Source: VRUE01 sp963819755
GTDB lineage: Bacteria > Actinomycetota > Thermoleophilia > Solirubrobacterales > 70-9
DNA: 64,000 nucleotides
Assembly: GCA_963819755.1 (NCBI GenBank)
Contig: CAWFXB010000002.1
Coordinates: forward strand, 1,116,001 to 1,180,000
Direction: 5' to 3'
Every line of letters starts with the position of its first letter. Positions within the stretch are counted from its first letter, which is position 1. Below, piece by piece: positions 47,080-55,561 of this stretch. A program made the translations under genes and the position numbers. A model generated the notes under the pieces. It saw only the letters and a program-made list of their open reading frames with translations, did not search any database and was not told where the DNA came from.

Positions 47080-48243
47080 ATGAGTGAGACCAACGGAGCA
47101 AGCGGCAACGGCGCCGCCCCCGCAGACGAGAAGGTCCGCGTCGCGATCGTCGGCGTCGGCAACTGCGCCAACTCGTTCATCCAGGGCATCCAGTACTACA
47201 AGGACGCCGATCCGGCGGACGAAGTACCCGGCCTGATGCACGTCGACCTCGGCGGCTACCACGTCCGCGACGTCGAGTTCGTCGCCGCCTTCGACATCGA
47301 TTCCGAGAAGGTCGGCAAGGACCTCTCCGAGGCGATCTGGTCGGGGCAGAACAACACGATCAAGTTCGCCGACGTGCCTGAGCTGGGGGTCAAGGTCGAG
47401 CGCGGCATGACCCACGACGGCCTTGGCAAGTACCTGAAAGAGAAGATCACCAAAGCGCCGGGGGAGACCGCCGACATCGTCGGCATCCTCAAGGAGACCA
47501 GGGCGGACGTGCTGGTCTGCTACCTGCCGGTCGGCTCCGAGGACGCGGTCAAGTGGTACGTCGAGCAGGCGCTCGCCGCGGGCGTCGGCTTCGTCAACTG
47601 CCTGCCGGTCTTCATCGCCCGCGAGGACTACTGGGGCAAGCGCTTCGAGGAGGCCGGTCTGCCGATCATCGGCGACGACATCAAGTCCCAGGTCGGCGCC
47701 ACGATCGTCCACCGTCAGCTCGCCCGCCTCTTCCACGACCGCGGCGTGCGCGTCGAGCGCACCTCGCAGCTCAACGTCGGCGGCAACATGGACTTCTACA
47801 ACATGCTCGAGCGCGAGCGGCTCGACTCGAAGAAGATCTCGAAGACCAACGCGGTCACCTCGATCATGGGCCACGACCTGCCCGCCGAGGACGTCCACGT
47901 CGGCCCCTCCGACTACGTCCCCTGGCTGACCGACCGCAAGTGGGCGCACATCCGCCTCGAGGGCAAATCGTTCGGCGACGTACCGCTCAACCTCGAGCTC
48001 AAGCTCGAGGTCTGGGACTCGCCGAACTCGGCTGGCGTCGTGATCGACGCCGTGCGGATCATCAAGCTGGCGCTGAACAACGGCATCGCCGGCCAGCTCG
48101 ACGGCCCATCCAGCTACCTGATGAAGTCGCCGCACAGCCAGCGGCCCGACGACGAGGCGCGCGAGCACACCGAGGAGTTCATCGCCAAGCACGCGCGCGG
48201 CAAGTCGCCGGCGCCGGGCGGGGCGAAGGTCTCGACGGGCTGA
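47080..48243 (+). CDS. ino1: inositol-3-phosphate synthase
   Basis: Converts glucose 6-phosphate to inositol 3-phosphate with NAD. 387 residues: VRVAIVGVGNCANSFIQGIQ (NAD fold), FVAAFDIDSEKVGKDLSEAI, YLPVGSEDAVKWYVEQALAA, FVNCLPVFIA, GDDIKSQVGATIVHRQLARL, LNVGGNMDFYNML and VWDSPNSAGVVIDAVRI. Actinobacterial (short) type. Good GAGAGGAACTTAGAGCTTC leader before the ATG at 47080. Feeds phosphatidylinositol and perhaps mycothiol synthesis. Confidence 0.97.
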   Translation: MSETNGASGNGAAPADEKVRVAIVGVGNCANSFIQGIQYYKDADPADEVPGLMHVDLGGYHVRDVEFVAAFDIDSEKVGKDLSEAIWSGQNNTIKFADVPELGVKVERGMTHDGLGKYLKEKITKAPGETADIVGILKETRADVLVCYLPVGSEDAVKWYVEQALAAGVGFVNCLPVFIAREDYWGKRFEEAGLPIIGDDIKSQVGATIVHRQLARLFHDRGVRVERTSQLNVGGNMDFYNMLERERLDSKKISKTNAVTSIMGHDLPAEDVHVGPSDYVPWLTDRKWAHIRLEGKSFGDVPLNLELKLEVWDSPNSAGVVIDAVRIIKLALNNGIAGQLDGPSSYLMKSPHSQRPDDEAREHTEEFIAKHARGKSPAPGGAKVSTG

Positions 48244-48250
48244 CCGGCCC

Positions 48251-49531
48251 GTGCCGGGCGAGCCGCTCTCGATAGCCCAGGTCTCGCCTCATCGGCGGGG
48301 CACCGCCAACCGGGTCAACGAGTTCGTCGGGCGGGTGTCCGAGGAGCTGGAGCGGTGCGGCCACCAGGTGCGGCGGGTCTTCGCAGGCGACTCGACCAAG
48401 CGCCTGCTCGGCTCCAACCCACCCGATGTCGTCCACGTCCACGAGCCGTTCGCGCCGAGCGTCTCCTCGGCGGCGCTGCGCCACTCCTTCTCGCTCAACG
48501 TCGCCACCTTCCACAAACCGCAGGAGCGGGTGCTGTCGACCCAGGTGGCGCGTCCGCTGGTCGAGATCTTCTTCGGTCGCCTCGATGCCCGCACCGTCGC
48601 CACCCCGGCCACGGGTGAGCTGCTGGAGAGCTACTTCCCCGGGCCCTACGAGCTGGTCGAACCGGCGGGGGAGGGGCGCGATTGGGCCGCCGTTGCGGCT
48701 GAGCTCGAAGCGATCTACCGCCGCCTGCTCGCCCGCCGGCGCGACCCGGCGGGCAACCCTGAGGTGCGGCGGCGGATCGCTTCGCGCCCCCTCCTCGAGG
48801 TCGATCTGCACATGCACACCGACCACTCGCCCGACTGCGCGACGCCGGTCGAGGTGCTGCTGGAGACGGCGCGCGACCGCGGTCTCGGCGCGATCGCGAT
48901 CACCGACCACAACGAGGTCTCCGGCGCGCTGGAGGCGCGGCGGATCGCGGCGGAGATGGGCGGCATCGAGGTGATCGTCGCCGAGGAGGTGAAGACCGCC
49001 GAGCAGGGCGAGGTGATCGGCCTCTTCCTCGAGGAGAAGGTCCCTCGGGGGATGACGATGGCGGAGACGATCGCCGCGATCCGCGACCAGGGGGGCCTCG
49101 TCTACGTCCCCCACCCGTTCGACCGCTTCCACTCGGTCCCCGATTACGAGCACCTGCTCGACATCGTCGAGGAGATCGACATCCTCGAGGTTTTCAACCC
49201 GCGGGTGGCCCTGACCGCCTTCAACGAAGAGGCCGAGCGCTTCGCCCGCAAGTACCGGATCGTCTCCGGCGCCGGCTCCGACAGCCACGTCGCCCAGGGC
49301 CTGGGCAGCGTGCGGGTGCGGATCCACGAGTTCGACGGGCCCGCTGAGTTCCTCGAGGCGATGCGCGACGCCGACATCACCCGCAAGCACAAGAACCTCG
49401 TCTACGTGCAGGCGCTGAAGTTGCTGCAGACTGCGGGGCGGCCGAAGGCGCCGAAGCGCAGCGTCCCCGACGCCAAGCCGGTGCGGGGTGGGCGGCCGCG
49501 TGGGAAGCGGCGCTCGGCGAGCAAGAGCTGA
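48251..49531 (+). CDS. fusion of glycosyltransferase-4 N-terminal half with a PHP metallo-phosphoesterase
   Basis: 426 residues. Residues 1-150 resemble the acceptor half of GT-B glycosyltransferases (PLSIAQVSPHRRGTANRVNE, DVVHVHEPFAPSVS, NVATFHKPQERVLS) as seen in PimA-type mannosyltransferases, but the nucleotide-sugar half is missing. From ~180 a complete PHP domain follows: VDLHMHTDHSPDC, IAITDHNEVSGALEA, VIVAEEVKT, YVPHPFDRFHS, GSDSHVAQGLG. The C-terminus is Lys/Arg-rich. It starts eight bases after ino1 and shares bases with the UDG gene, so it belongs to the inositol-lipid operon. Activity unknown; PHP domains hydrolyse phosphoesters. Confidence 0.88.
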   Translation: MPGEPLSIAQVSPHRRGTANRVNEFVGRVSEELERCGHQVRRVFAGDSTKRLLGSNPPDVVHVHEPFAPSVSSAALRHSFSLNVATFHKPQERVLSTQVARPLVEIFFGRLDARTVATPATGELLESYFPGPYELVEPAGEGRDWAAVAAELEAIYRRLLARRRDPAGNPEVRRRIASRPLLEVDLHMHTDHSPDCATPVEVLLETARDRGLGAIAITDHNEVSGALEARRIAAEMGGIEVIVAEEVKTAEQGEVIGLFLEEKVPRGMTMAETIAAIRDQGGLVYVPHPFDRFHSVPDYEHLLDIVEEIDILEVFNPRVALTAFNEEAERFARKYRIVSGAGSDSHVAQGLGSVRVRIHEFDGPAEFLEAMRDADITRKHKNLVYVQALKLLQTAGRPKAPKRSVPDAKPVRGGRPRGKRRSASKS

Positions 49532-50193
49532 TGCAGGAGGCTCGCGCGAAAGGAGCCGCGCCCGAGCCGTCAAAGAGATCGCCGAGCATGCCGGCGACCG
49601 ACGACGAGATACGGGAGAAGTACCTGGAGCGAGCGATCCGCGAGCTCAACCAGATGACCCACGAGTTGCAGGACTGTCCGCACTGCCCGCGCGGCAAGCT
49701 GATGCCGGTGCTCGGCTCCGGCCACCCGCAGGCGGACGTCTTCATGCTCAAGCATGCACCCGGGGTCGCTGAGATCGAAGAGGGGGTCGCCTTCTACGGC
49801 CGCGCCGGCAACGCGCTGATGAAAAGCTTCAAACGGCTGGGGATCGACCCGCTGGTCGTCTACGGCACGCTCTGCGTCAAGTGCCCGATCGCCGAGCCAG
49901 ACCTGGCCGCCGAGGAGTGCGTGCGGCGCGTGGTTGAGGAGCTGGCGATCGTGCAGCCGAAGATCGTCGTCGTCATGGGCGAGCCCGCCCTGCGCGTCCT
50001 CAACGGCCTCAAACTTCCCCTCTCACGTGAGATCGAGCCCCGCGAAGGCGAGATCCAGGCCTTCACCCCGACCGTCGACGCCCTCTACACCCCCGACATC
50101 GACGAATCGCTCGACGAAGAGAACGCCAAGGCGCGCTTCTGGCGCTCCTTCAAGACGCTCGGGGACTGGTACGAGGACCTGCCGCCGTACTGA
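49531..50193 (+). CDS. uracil-DNA-glycosylase superfamily protein (atypical family 4-like)
   Basis: 220 residues (or 201 from an ATG at 49588). It has the four-cysteine Fe-S pattern of family 4/5 UDGs (CPHC, LCVKCPI, EECVRR) and VAFYGRAGNALMKSFKRLGI plus PKIVVVMGEPALRVLNGL. The usual GEAPG loop reads KHAPG, and no HPS-type motif is seen near the C-terminus, so base excision may be lost or altered. Its start overlaps the stop of the PHP fusion. Confidence 0.8.
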   Translation: MQEARAKGAAPEPSKRSPSMPATDDEIREKYLERAIRELNQMTHELQDCPHCPRGKLMPVLGSGHPQADVFMLKHAPGVAEIEEGVAFYGRAGNALMKSFKRLGIDPLVVYGTLCVKCPIAEPDLAAEECVRRVVEELAIVQPKIVVVMGEPALRVLNGLKLPLSREIEPREGEIQAFTPTVDALYTPDIDESLDEENAKARFWRSFKTLGDWYEDLPPY

Positions 50194-50203
50194 GTGGTTG
50201 AGG

Positions 50204-50325
50204 GGAGGGACGGGGGTGTCCCTCTCGCTTGCTGGGATTTTCGCCATGGACTCTGCGTCTCTCGCCGAGAGTCCCGCTGCGAAAATCGGGACGCCGCTGC
50301 GCGAGATGGACACCCCCGTCCCTCC
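50204..50325. repeat. 122-nt nested inverted-repeat element (large hairpin)
   Basis: Outer arms of 18 bp are perfect complements (50204-50221 with 50308-50325). They continue as TCTCGC/GCGAGA (50223-50228/50301-50306), then GATTTTCGC/GCGAAAATC (50236-50244/50279-50287), then GGACTCT/AGAGTCC (50248-50254/50268-50274) around a 13-base loop. It fills the gap between the convergent UDG-like gene and the DUF4145 gene. It may act as a terminator for both, or be a REP/MITE-like repeat. Confidence 0.85.
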
Positions 50326-50344
50326 TTGCAGGCGCATGCTTTGC

Positions 50345-51058
50345 TCAGTCTGCCGCCGCGGCTTCCTCCTGCCTGCCGTCCCGCTTTCGGATCGCTGCCC
50401 TTGCGCCTTCCGGGAGGTTGTCGAAGATCGCCTTGCGCTTCTTCGGCTGGGCGATCCGGTCGTCCACGATGAAGTTAAGAAGGTCGAACAGCGCAGATGC
50501 GGTCTCGGGGTCGTCCTTCAGGTCCATCTCGCCGGGATGGACCGCGTTGTTGCCAATGACGCGCAGGGAATCGAGGGCCTCTTGGACATCTGGCGTTAAG
50601 CCTTTTTCAACCAGACTGGCGATATCTCGGTTGATGTCTTTCCCCGACTCTCCAAGGTCACCGCATAGCTTCTGGACAGCAAGCCTGAGAAGCCCACATG
50701 CACCCCGTGGTGAACGATCAACTATGGCTTGTGCCTCTTCGTAGTCTTCACGCACATCCGCAGGCATCTCAATGTGTGGGCGTGGACCGCCGCCGACGAT
50801 TGGGTCAACGATGCGACCGTCGTCTCGCCAGAGAGACGCTTGATCACAGTTGATGCAGGCGCAATGCCAGTAAGCGATACGCGAGTAAGTGTCCGACCAG
50901 GTTGGCTTTACCCACACTTGCTTCCACATCTGCCTTGCTAGCACGCCACAATGCATGCAGTGAAAGGCGTCGGACTTGAGCTCCGGCGCTACTTGTTCTC
51001 CCTCTCGTGCAAGGGGTTGTTGTTCGTCTTGCTCGCTAGACGCGTCTGCGGTAGCCAT
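50345..51058 (-). CDS. DUF4145 domain protein with zinc-finger-like N-terminus
   Basis: 237 residues. N-terminal cysteine pairs FHCMHCGVLA and CACINCDQASL may bind zinc. The DUF4145 part runs EEAQAIVDRSPRGACGLLRL to VEKGLTPDVQEALDSLRVIG and NNAVHPGEMDL. This domain is common in restriction and other defence genes, though solitary copies like this one have no proven role. Acidic, glutamine-rich N-terminus; Lys/Arg-rich C-terminus. Transcribed away from the neighbouring LLM gene. Confidence 0.85.
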   Translation of the reverse strand: MATADASSEQDEQQPLAREGEQVAPELKSDAFHCMHCGVLARQMWKQVWVKPTWSDTYSRIAYWHCACINCDQASLWRDDGRIVDPIVGGGPRPHIEMPADVREDYEEAQAIVDRSPRGACGLLRLAVQKLCGDLGESGKDINRDIASLVEKGLTPDVQEALDSLRVIGNNAVHPGEMDLKDDPETASALFDLLNFIVDDRIAQPKKRKAIFDNLPEGARAAIRKRDGRQEEAAAAD

Positions 51059-51142
51059 GTTCTGGCGAGATTAGCGCCGAAACCATTTAGTCCTGCGCAA
51101 GCGTTGCATTGACCCCGCTATTCGGGGCGAATGCAGCGTTCG

Positions 51143-51919
51143 TCAGGGTGCGGCGGCTTCGGCGACAGCGGTCATTGGCTCGACCTTGGCGCTTGCCAGG
51201 CCTCTGACCACGATCGTGTCGAGGGCGGTGTAGGCGGCGAGCTTCTTCTTGGCTGTGTCGCTGTCGGCGGCGGCTACGCCTACCGTGCCCTCGGGCTCGG
51301 CGAGGCGGTCGAAGTGGTTGCGGTAGCCGGCGTGGAGGTCGCGGTAGAAGGACTCCTCCTTGGCTAGGCGCTCAGCGGCATCGGGACCGACGGCGGTGCG
51401 GACGTAGCCGAATACCGGTGGGCACTCGCGGCCCGCCTCCTCGGCACCGGCTTCGACCTGGAGCCTTGCGCGGGCCGCGAACTCCGGCGTCATCCAGTTG
51501 AAGAAGGCGCCGTCGAACTCGCCCCCGGCCAGGGCGCACATCTTCGGGCCCATCGCGGCGAGGACGAGGCGGACGCCGGGCAGTGCCTCACGTAGCTCCG
51601 GCAGCGCCTCGCGCATGCGGGTCAGCGGCTTCTCGGAGAAGCCGGCGCCGACTCCGAGCCAGAGCTTCGCGCAGTCGAGGCCGAGCCGTTCGATGCCGGC
51701 GGCGATCTCCGCGGGGGACTGGCGGTCGAGCGCGATCACGGCGACGCCGAGCTCTACCTCGGGCGCCGCGGCGGCAAACTCGGCGAGCGTCTCCAGCCCC
51801 TTCGCACCGGGGTGGTCGTTGGACCAGAGCGAGTCGTAGCCGAGCTCGGCACAGCGGGCGGCGAGCGGTCGCGCCACCTCGGAGTCGAGTCCCGCCGCCA
51901 CTCCAAAGCCGCGGGGCAT
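51143..51919 (-). CDS. LLM-class (luciferase-like) flavin-dependent oxidoreductase
   Basis: 258 residues from the ATG at 51919, which overlaps the upstream methyltransferase stop (TGATG). The protein has RCAELGYDSLWSNDHPGAKG, VELGVAVIALDRQSPAEIA, KLWLGVGAGFSEKPL and VRLVLAAMGPKMCALAG, the pattern of F420- or FMN-dependent LLM enzymes. A shorter than usual member. Substrate unknown; in actinobacteria F420 is likely. Confidence 0.88.
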   Translation of the reverse strand: MPRGFGVAAGLDSEVARPLAARCAELGYDSLWSNDHPGAKGLETLAEFAAAAPEVELGVAVIALDRQSPAEIAAGIERLGLDCAKLWLGVGAGFSEKPLTRMREALPELREALPGVRLVLAAMGPKMCALAGGEFDGAFFNWMTPEFAARARLQVEAGAEEAGRECPPVFGYVRTAVGPDAAERLAKEESFYRDLHAGYRNHFDRLAEPEGTVGVAAADSDTAKKKLAAYTALDTIVVRGLASAKVEPMTAVAEAAAP

Positions 51920-53274
51920 CAGGCGCCCCCGGCTTTGTCGAAGACCGCCACGCACTCGATGTGGGGGGTCTGGGGGAACATGTCGACCGGCTTCACGCGG
52001 CGCAGGGTATAGCCCGCCTCGACCAGTTGCGCGGCGTTCGGCGCCAGCGTGGTCGGGTTGCAGGAGACGTAGACGATCCGCTTCGCCTCGCACTCGAGCA
52101 CGCGGCGGACGATCTTCTGCGAGAGGCCGGGCCGGGGCGGGTCGAGCAGGACGACGTCGGGCTTGCCGGCCTCCTCGACCAGCGGTCGCACGCCCGTGCG
52201 CGCGCTGCCGGCCATGAAGCGGGCATTGTCGATCCCGTTGCGCTCGGCGTTGCGCTCGGCGTCGGCGATCGCGTCGGGGACGATCTCCAGCCCCCAGACC
52301 TCACCCGCCTTGGCCGCCATCGTCAGGCCGATCGTGCCGATCCCGCAGTAGAGGTCGAAGACCCGCTCGCCGCCGCTCAGTCCCACGTACTCCGCGGCCG
52401 CCGAGTAGAGGCGCTCGGCCATCTCGGTGTTGGTCTGGAAGAAGGCGTTGTAGGACATCTCGAAGTCGAGCCCGCAGAGCTGCTCGCGCAGCATCTCCTC
52501 GCCGAGCACGCCTGTTGGGCCCTCGCTGCCGCCCGAGCCGTCCTCGATCACCGTGTGCAGGTCGACCGGGGGCTTGGGGAAGCGCTTTTGTGTGGTCACC
52601 AACCGGGTCTGGATCTGACCGCTGCGCCGCCCCTCGCGCACGACCAGGTTGGTGAGCACGCCGGTCCCTGCCGGCCGGTCGTACGGTGCGACCGATTCCT
52701 CGCGCGCCCATTCGCGCACCTCGTTGCGGGCGGCGTTGCCGCGCTCGGAGGCGAGCAGGCAATCCTCGACCCCGACCACCAGGTCCCAGCGGCCGCTGGC
52801 GTGGAAGCCGAGGACGGTCTCCTCGTCGCGGGCGCCGAAGGAGTATTCGAGCTTGTTGCGGTAGCGCCACTGTTCCTGCGCTGGCTCGATCTCCTCCAGC
52901 TCGAAGCCGTCGAGGCCGCCGATCCGCCGCAGCGCCTCGTCGACCTGGTCGCGCTTGTGGATCAGCTGCTGCTCGTAAGCGAGGCCCTGCCATGGTGCGC
53001 CGGGACATGGCTCGCCTTCGTGCAGGCAACGGTTGGCGACGCGGTCATTACCGGGCCGCAGCAGCTCGACCGCCCGCGCCTCGGCGAAGCGGCCCTTCGG
53101 TTTGGTGATCTCGGCCCGGACCAGATCCCCCGGCAGCCCGCCGGAGACGAAGACCACGTAGCCGTCGACCCGGGCGACCCCTCGTCCGCCGAAGGCGAGC
53201 GAGTCGATCTCGACCTCGAGCAGCTCGCCGCGCTTCGGCCTAGCCACCTTCGTTTGGCCGGGTGCCTGCGTCAC
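51919..53274 (-). CDS. rlmD: 23S rRNA uracil-C5 methyltransferase, RlmD/RumA type
   Basis: 451 residues: an N-terminal TRAM domain (VEIDSLAFGGRGVARVDGYV), the Fe-S region with LHEGEPCPGAPWQ, a CxxC-like site weaker than the four-Cys E. coli cluster, then the SAM domain with VFDLYCGIGTIGLTMA, VLLDPPRPGLSQ and VYVSCNPTTLAPN (catalytic Cys). It may act as RlmD or as RlmCD; the genus-specific target cannot be told. GTG start overlapping the stop of the basic-protein gene. Confidence 0.9.
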   Translation of the reverse strand: MTQAPGQTKVARPKRGELLEVEIDSLAFGGRGVARVDGYVVFVSGGLPGDLVRAEITKPKGRFAEARAVELLRPGNDRVANRCLHEGEPCPGAPWQGLAYEQQLIHKRDQVDEALRRIGGLDGFELEEIEPAQEQWRYRNKLEYSFGARDEETVLGFHASGRWDLVVGVEDCLLASERGNAARNEVREWAREESVAPYDRPAGTGVLTNLVVREGRRSGQIQTRLVTTQKRFPKPPVDLHTVIEDGSGGSEGPTGVLGEEMLREQLCGLDFEMSYNAFFQTNTEMAERLYSAAAEYVGLSGGERVFDLYCGIGTIGLTMAAKAGEVWGLEIVPDAIADAERNAERNGIDNARFMAGSARTGVRPLVEEAGKPDVVLLDPPRPGLSQKIVRRVLECEAKRIVYVSCNPTTLAPNAAQLVEAGYTLRRVKPVDMFPQTPHIECVAVFDKAGGA

Positions 53275-53729
53275 TAACCGAGTTTCTTGCGCGCGCGGCG
53301 CGCGGCCTGAGTTGCTTGTTTACGCACCGGCGCCGCCCGCCCGCCGACCTCTTTGCGGGCCTGTTTGACCAGTCGCTCCAGCTCTTTGAGCAGTCCGTCG
53401 GTCTGCCGGCGGCCGCGCTTGATCATGTCGGAGACCATCTTCTCGGCGTCGCCGCGGGTCATCCGCCCCCGCTTGACGGCGTCGTCGACGACCTCCTGTA
53501 GCCGATCCTTGCTCAGGGTGACGCTGTGTTCGAGGCTCTCGCGGAACTGCTCGACGCTCTTGTCGAGGCCGGTGACGTTGGCTCGGCCGGGCGCTTTTTT
53601 GGCCGCTTTCGGTTTCGCTTTGCTTTTGGCTTTCGATTTCGAAGCCGGTTTGCGAGCGGACGCATTTTTGGCGCGCGTCCCGGCTTTCGCTTTTTTCGTC
53701 GCTTTGCCGGACTCTTTTTTGGCGGCCAT
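53274..53729 (-). CDS. lysine/alanine-rich histone H1-like protein
   Basis: 151 residues from the ATG at 53729. The first ~50 are Lys/Ala repeats (KATKKAKAGTRAKNASARK, SKAKSKAKPKAAKK), the middle is helical (DKSVEQFRESLEHSVTLSK, MTRGDAEKMVSDMIKRGRR) and the end is basic again (APVRKQATQAARRARKK). Such proteins compact or anchor nucleic acids, and the middle resembles phasin-type helices. Probably a nucleoid protein. A stem-rich site upstream at 53777-53820 lies between this and the nuclease-fold gene. Confidence 0.8.
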   Translation of the reverse strand: MAAKKESGKATKKAKAGTRAKNASARKPASKSKAKSKAKPKAAKKAPGRANVTGLDKSVEQFRESLEHSVTLSKDRLQEVVDDAVKRGRMTRGDAEKMVSDMIKRGRRQTDGLLKELERLVKQARKEVGGRAAPVRKQATQAARRARKKLG

Positions 53730-53776
53730 GCTCAGTTGCCTCCTGTCTCGCTGCTGGGATGGGTGGTGGGGACGCC

Positions 53777-53820
53777 GAGACCGCATTTACCCCGGCCTAA
53801 AGACGGGTTTTTGCGGTTTC
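53777..53820 (-). terminator. hairpin between two minus-strand genes
   Basis: GAGACCGCA (53777-53785) pairs imperfectly with TGCGGTTTC (53812-53820) and an inner CCCCG/CGGG pair; seen on the minus strand it carries an A-rich 5' half (GCAAAAACCCG). It follows the stop of the EEP gene at 53838 and probably terminates it. Confidence 0.5.
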
Positions 53821-53837
53821 GAGAACTGACTATCTCA

Positions 53838-54653
53838 TTACCTTGAGGTGGGCTGGGCGAAACGTGCCTCAATTGGGGCGTGGTCGGAGAGGCGGAGGGC
53901 ATGGTCTCCTTCGGGCACCTCGCGCTGCTTGGGTGGCCACGGGTGTGGGGGTGTGACCGCGTCGAGACCGCGAACGAGCAGGTGGTCGATCGCGTCGGGC
54001 GCGGTCGGGGCAGAGAGGCCGAAGCGCTCGCCCAGCTCGGTGAAGACCGCTGGGCTTTCCTGTGGTCGCAGGTTGAGGTCGCCGCCGAAGAGCAACGGTG
54101 CATCGCCCGCCCAGTCGCTCGCCGCCTCCGCGGCGCGCAGGACGTCCTCGACTGCCAACTTGGGCCGGTCGTTGGTCGCGTGCAGGTTGGCGATGCAGAG
54201 GCCTGGGCCGGTGCGGGTGAAGGCCATCGCCCGCCGCTCGGGGCGGCCTTCATGGATCGCCAGCCCGTGCCGCTCGGCGATCCCTCCGCTTCGGATCAGA
54301 GTGAGGTTCGATCCACCCTCACCAGAAGCGATCAGGTCGGGGTTGACTCGGGCGGCGAGCGTGCGCACGGCGCTGAACGAGTTGCGTGACGTGAGCACGC
54401 CGTGCGGCTCCGCGCCGCAGGCCTCCGCTAGCGGCCCCCAGTAGTGCGGCGGGCACTCCTGCAGCAGCGCCACGTCCCACTCTGCCTCGGCCAGCACGCG
54501 GCAGAACTCGGGCAGCAGGTCGCGGTTGACCTGAACGTGGGTCTCATTGCGCTCGCTGATCCGCAGGAGCCGCGAGCGCCAGGTGCGCAGCGCCGGGTCG
54601 GGCGGGAAGTCGCGCCCATGGAAGAGGTTCCAGGAGATGACGGTCAGCTCCAC
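53838..54653 (-). CDS. endonuclease/exonuclease/phosphatase-family protein, cytoplasmic
   Basis: 271 residues from the GTG at 54653; the long upstream reading is antisense to argF. EEP motifs: VISWNLFHGRDFPP, WDVALLQECPPHYW, GGSNLTLIRSGG, CIANLHATND, LLFGGDLNLRPQ and LSDHAPIEARF. No signal peptide. Role unknown; a DNA-repair nuclease or a phosphatase. Divergent from argF by 18 bases. Unlike the other EEP gene in this window (42287) it has no His-rich or export region. Confidence 0.85.
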   Translation of the reverse strand: MELTVISWNLFHGRDFPPDPALRTWRSRLLRISERNETHVQVNRDLLPEFCRVLAEAEWDVALLQECPPHYWGPLAEACGAEPHGVLTSRNSFSAVRTLAARVNPDLIASGEGGSNLTLIRSGGIAERHGLAIHEGRPERRAMAFTRTGPGLCIANLHATNDRPKLAVEDVLRAAEAASDWAGDAPLLFGGDLNLRPQESPAVFTELGERFGLSAPTAPDAIDHLLVRGLDAVTPPHPWPPKQREVPEGDHALRLSDHAPIEARFAQPTSR

Positions 54654-54671
54654 GGTCGTAGTATCCGCGGC

Positions 54672-55559
54672 TTGAGCAAGCGCGACTTCCTCACCGGCGA
54701 AGAGATCGGGGCCTTCGAGCTCTCCGAGCTGCTCGACCTTGCCGCCGAGCTGAAATCCGGCCGGGGGCAGGGGATGGCCGGCGAGGATCTGGCCGGGCGC
54801 AGCATCGCGCTGGTCTTCGAGAGGCCCTCGACCCGGACGCGGATCTCCTTCGAGGTCGGCGTCGCCGAGCTGGGAGCGACGCCGATCGTCCTGCGCGGCG
54901 ACGAAATGCAGCTCTCCCGTGGCGAGTCGCCCGGCGACACCGGCCGGGTGCTGTCGCGCTACCTCGACGCGATCGTGATCCGCTCCGGCTCCCACGAGGC
55001 CGTCGCCGAGCTGGCCGCCGCGGCCGAGGTCCCGGTCGTCAACGCGCTCACCCCGCTCCACCACCCCTGCCAGGCGCTTGCCGACCTGCTCACCCTGCGC
55101 GAGCGCTTCGGCGATCTGCACGGGCTGCACCTTGCCTACGTCGGCGACGGCAACAACATGGCCCGCTCGCTCGCGATCGCCTGCGAGCTGGCCGACGTCG
55201 AGCTGACGGTCGCCGCCCCGTCGGGCTACCAGCTCGAGGAGGGGCACGGCGTGAAGCTGACCGAGGACCCACGCCTCGCCGTCTCCGGCGCCGACGCGAT
55301 CTACACCGACGTCTGGGTCAGCATGGGGGACGAGGAGGAGGCCGAGCGCCGCCGTGCCGACCTCACCCCGTTCCGCGTCGACGCCGACCTGCTCGGCGCG
55401 GCCAAGGACAGCGCGGTCGTCCTGCACTGCCTGCCCGCCCACCCCGGCGAGGAGATCGCCGCCGACGTCCTCTACGGCCCGCACTCCGCCGTCTGGGATC
55501 AGGCCGAGAACCGCCTCCACACCCAGAAGGCGCTGCTGCGTACCCTGCTCAGCGAGTAG
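54672..55559 (+). CDS. argF: ornithine carbamoyltransferase
   Basis: Makes citrulline from ornithine and carbamoyl phosphate. 295 residues from a TTG at 54672: carbamoyl-phosphate loop ERPSTRTRISFEVGV, LHHPCQALADLLTL, LAYVGDGNNMARSLAIAC, YTDVWVSMG and the ornithine-binding LHCLPAHPGEEI. No other arg genes are adjacent. Two bases separate it from lgt. Confidence 0.95.
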   Translation: MSKRDFLTGEEIGAFELSELLDLAAELKSGRGQGMAGEDLAGRSIALVFERPSTRTRISFEVGVAELGATPIVLRGDEMQLSRGESPGDTGRVLSRYLDAIVIRSGSHEAVAELAAAAEVPVVNALTPLHHPCQALADLLTLRERFGDLHGLHLAYVGDGNNMARSLAIACELADVELTVAAPSGYQLEEGHGVKLTEDPRLAVSGADAIYTDVWVSMGDEEEAERRRADLTPFRVDADLLGAAKDSAVVLHCLPAHPGEEIAADVLYGPHSAVWDQAENRLHTQKALLRTLLSE

Positions 55560-55561
55560 GC

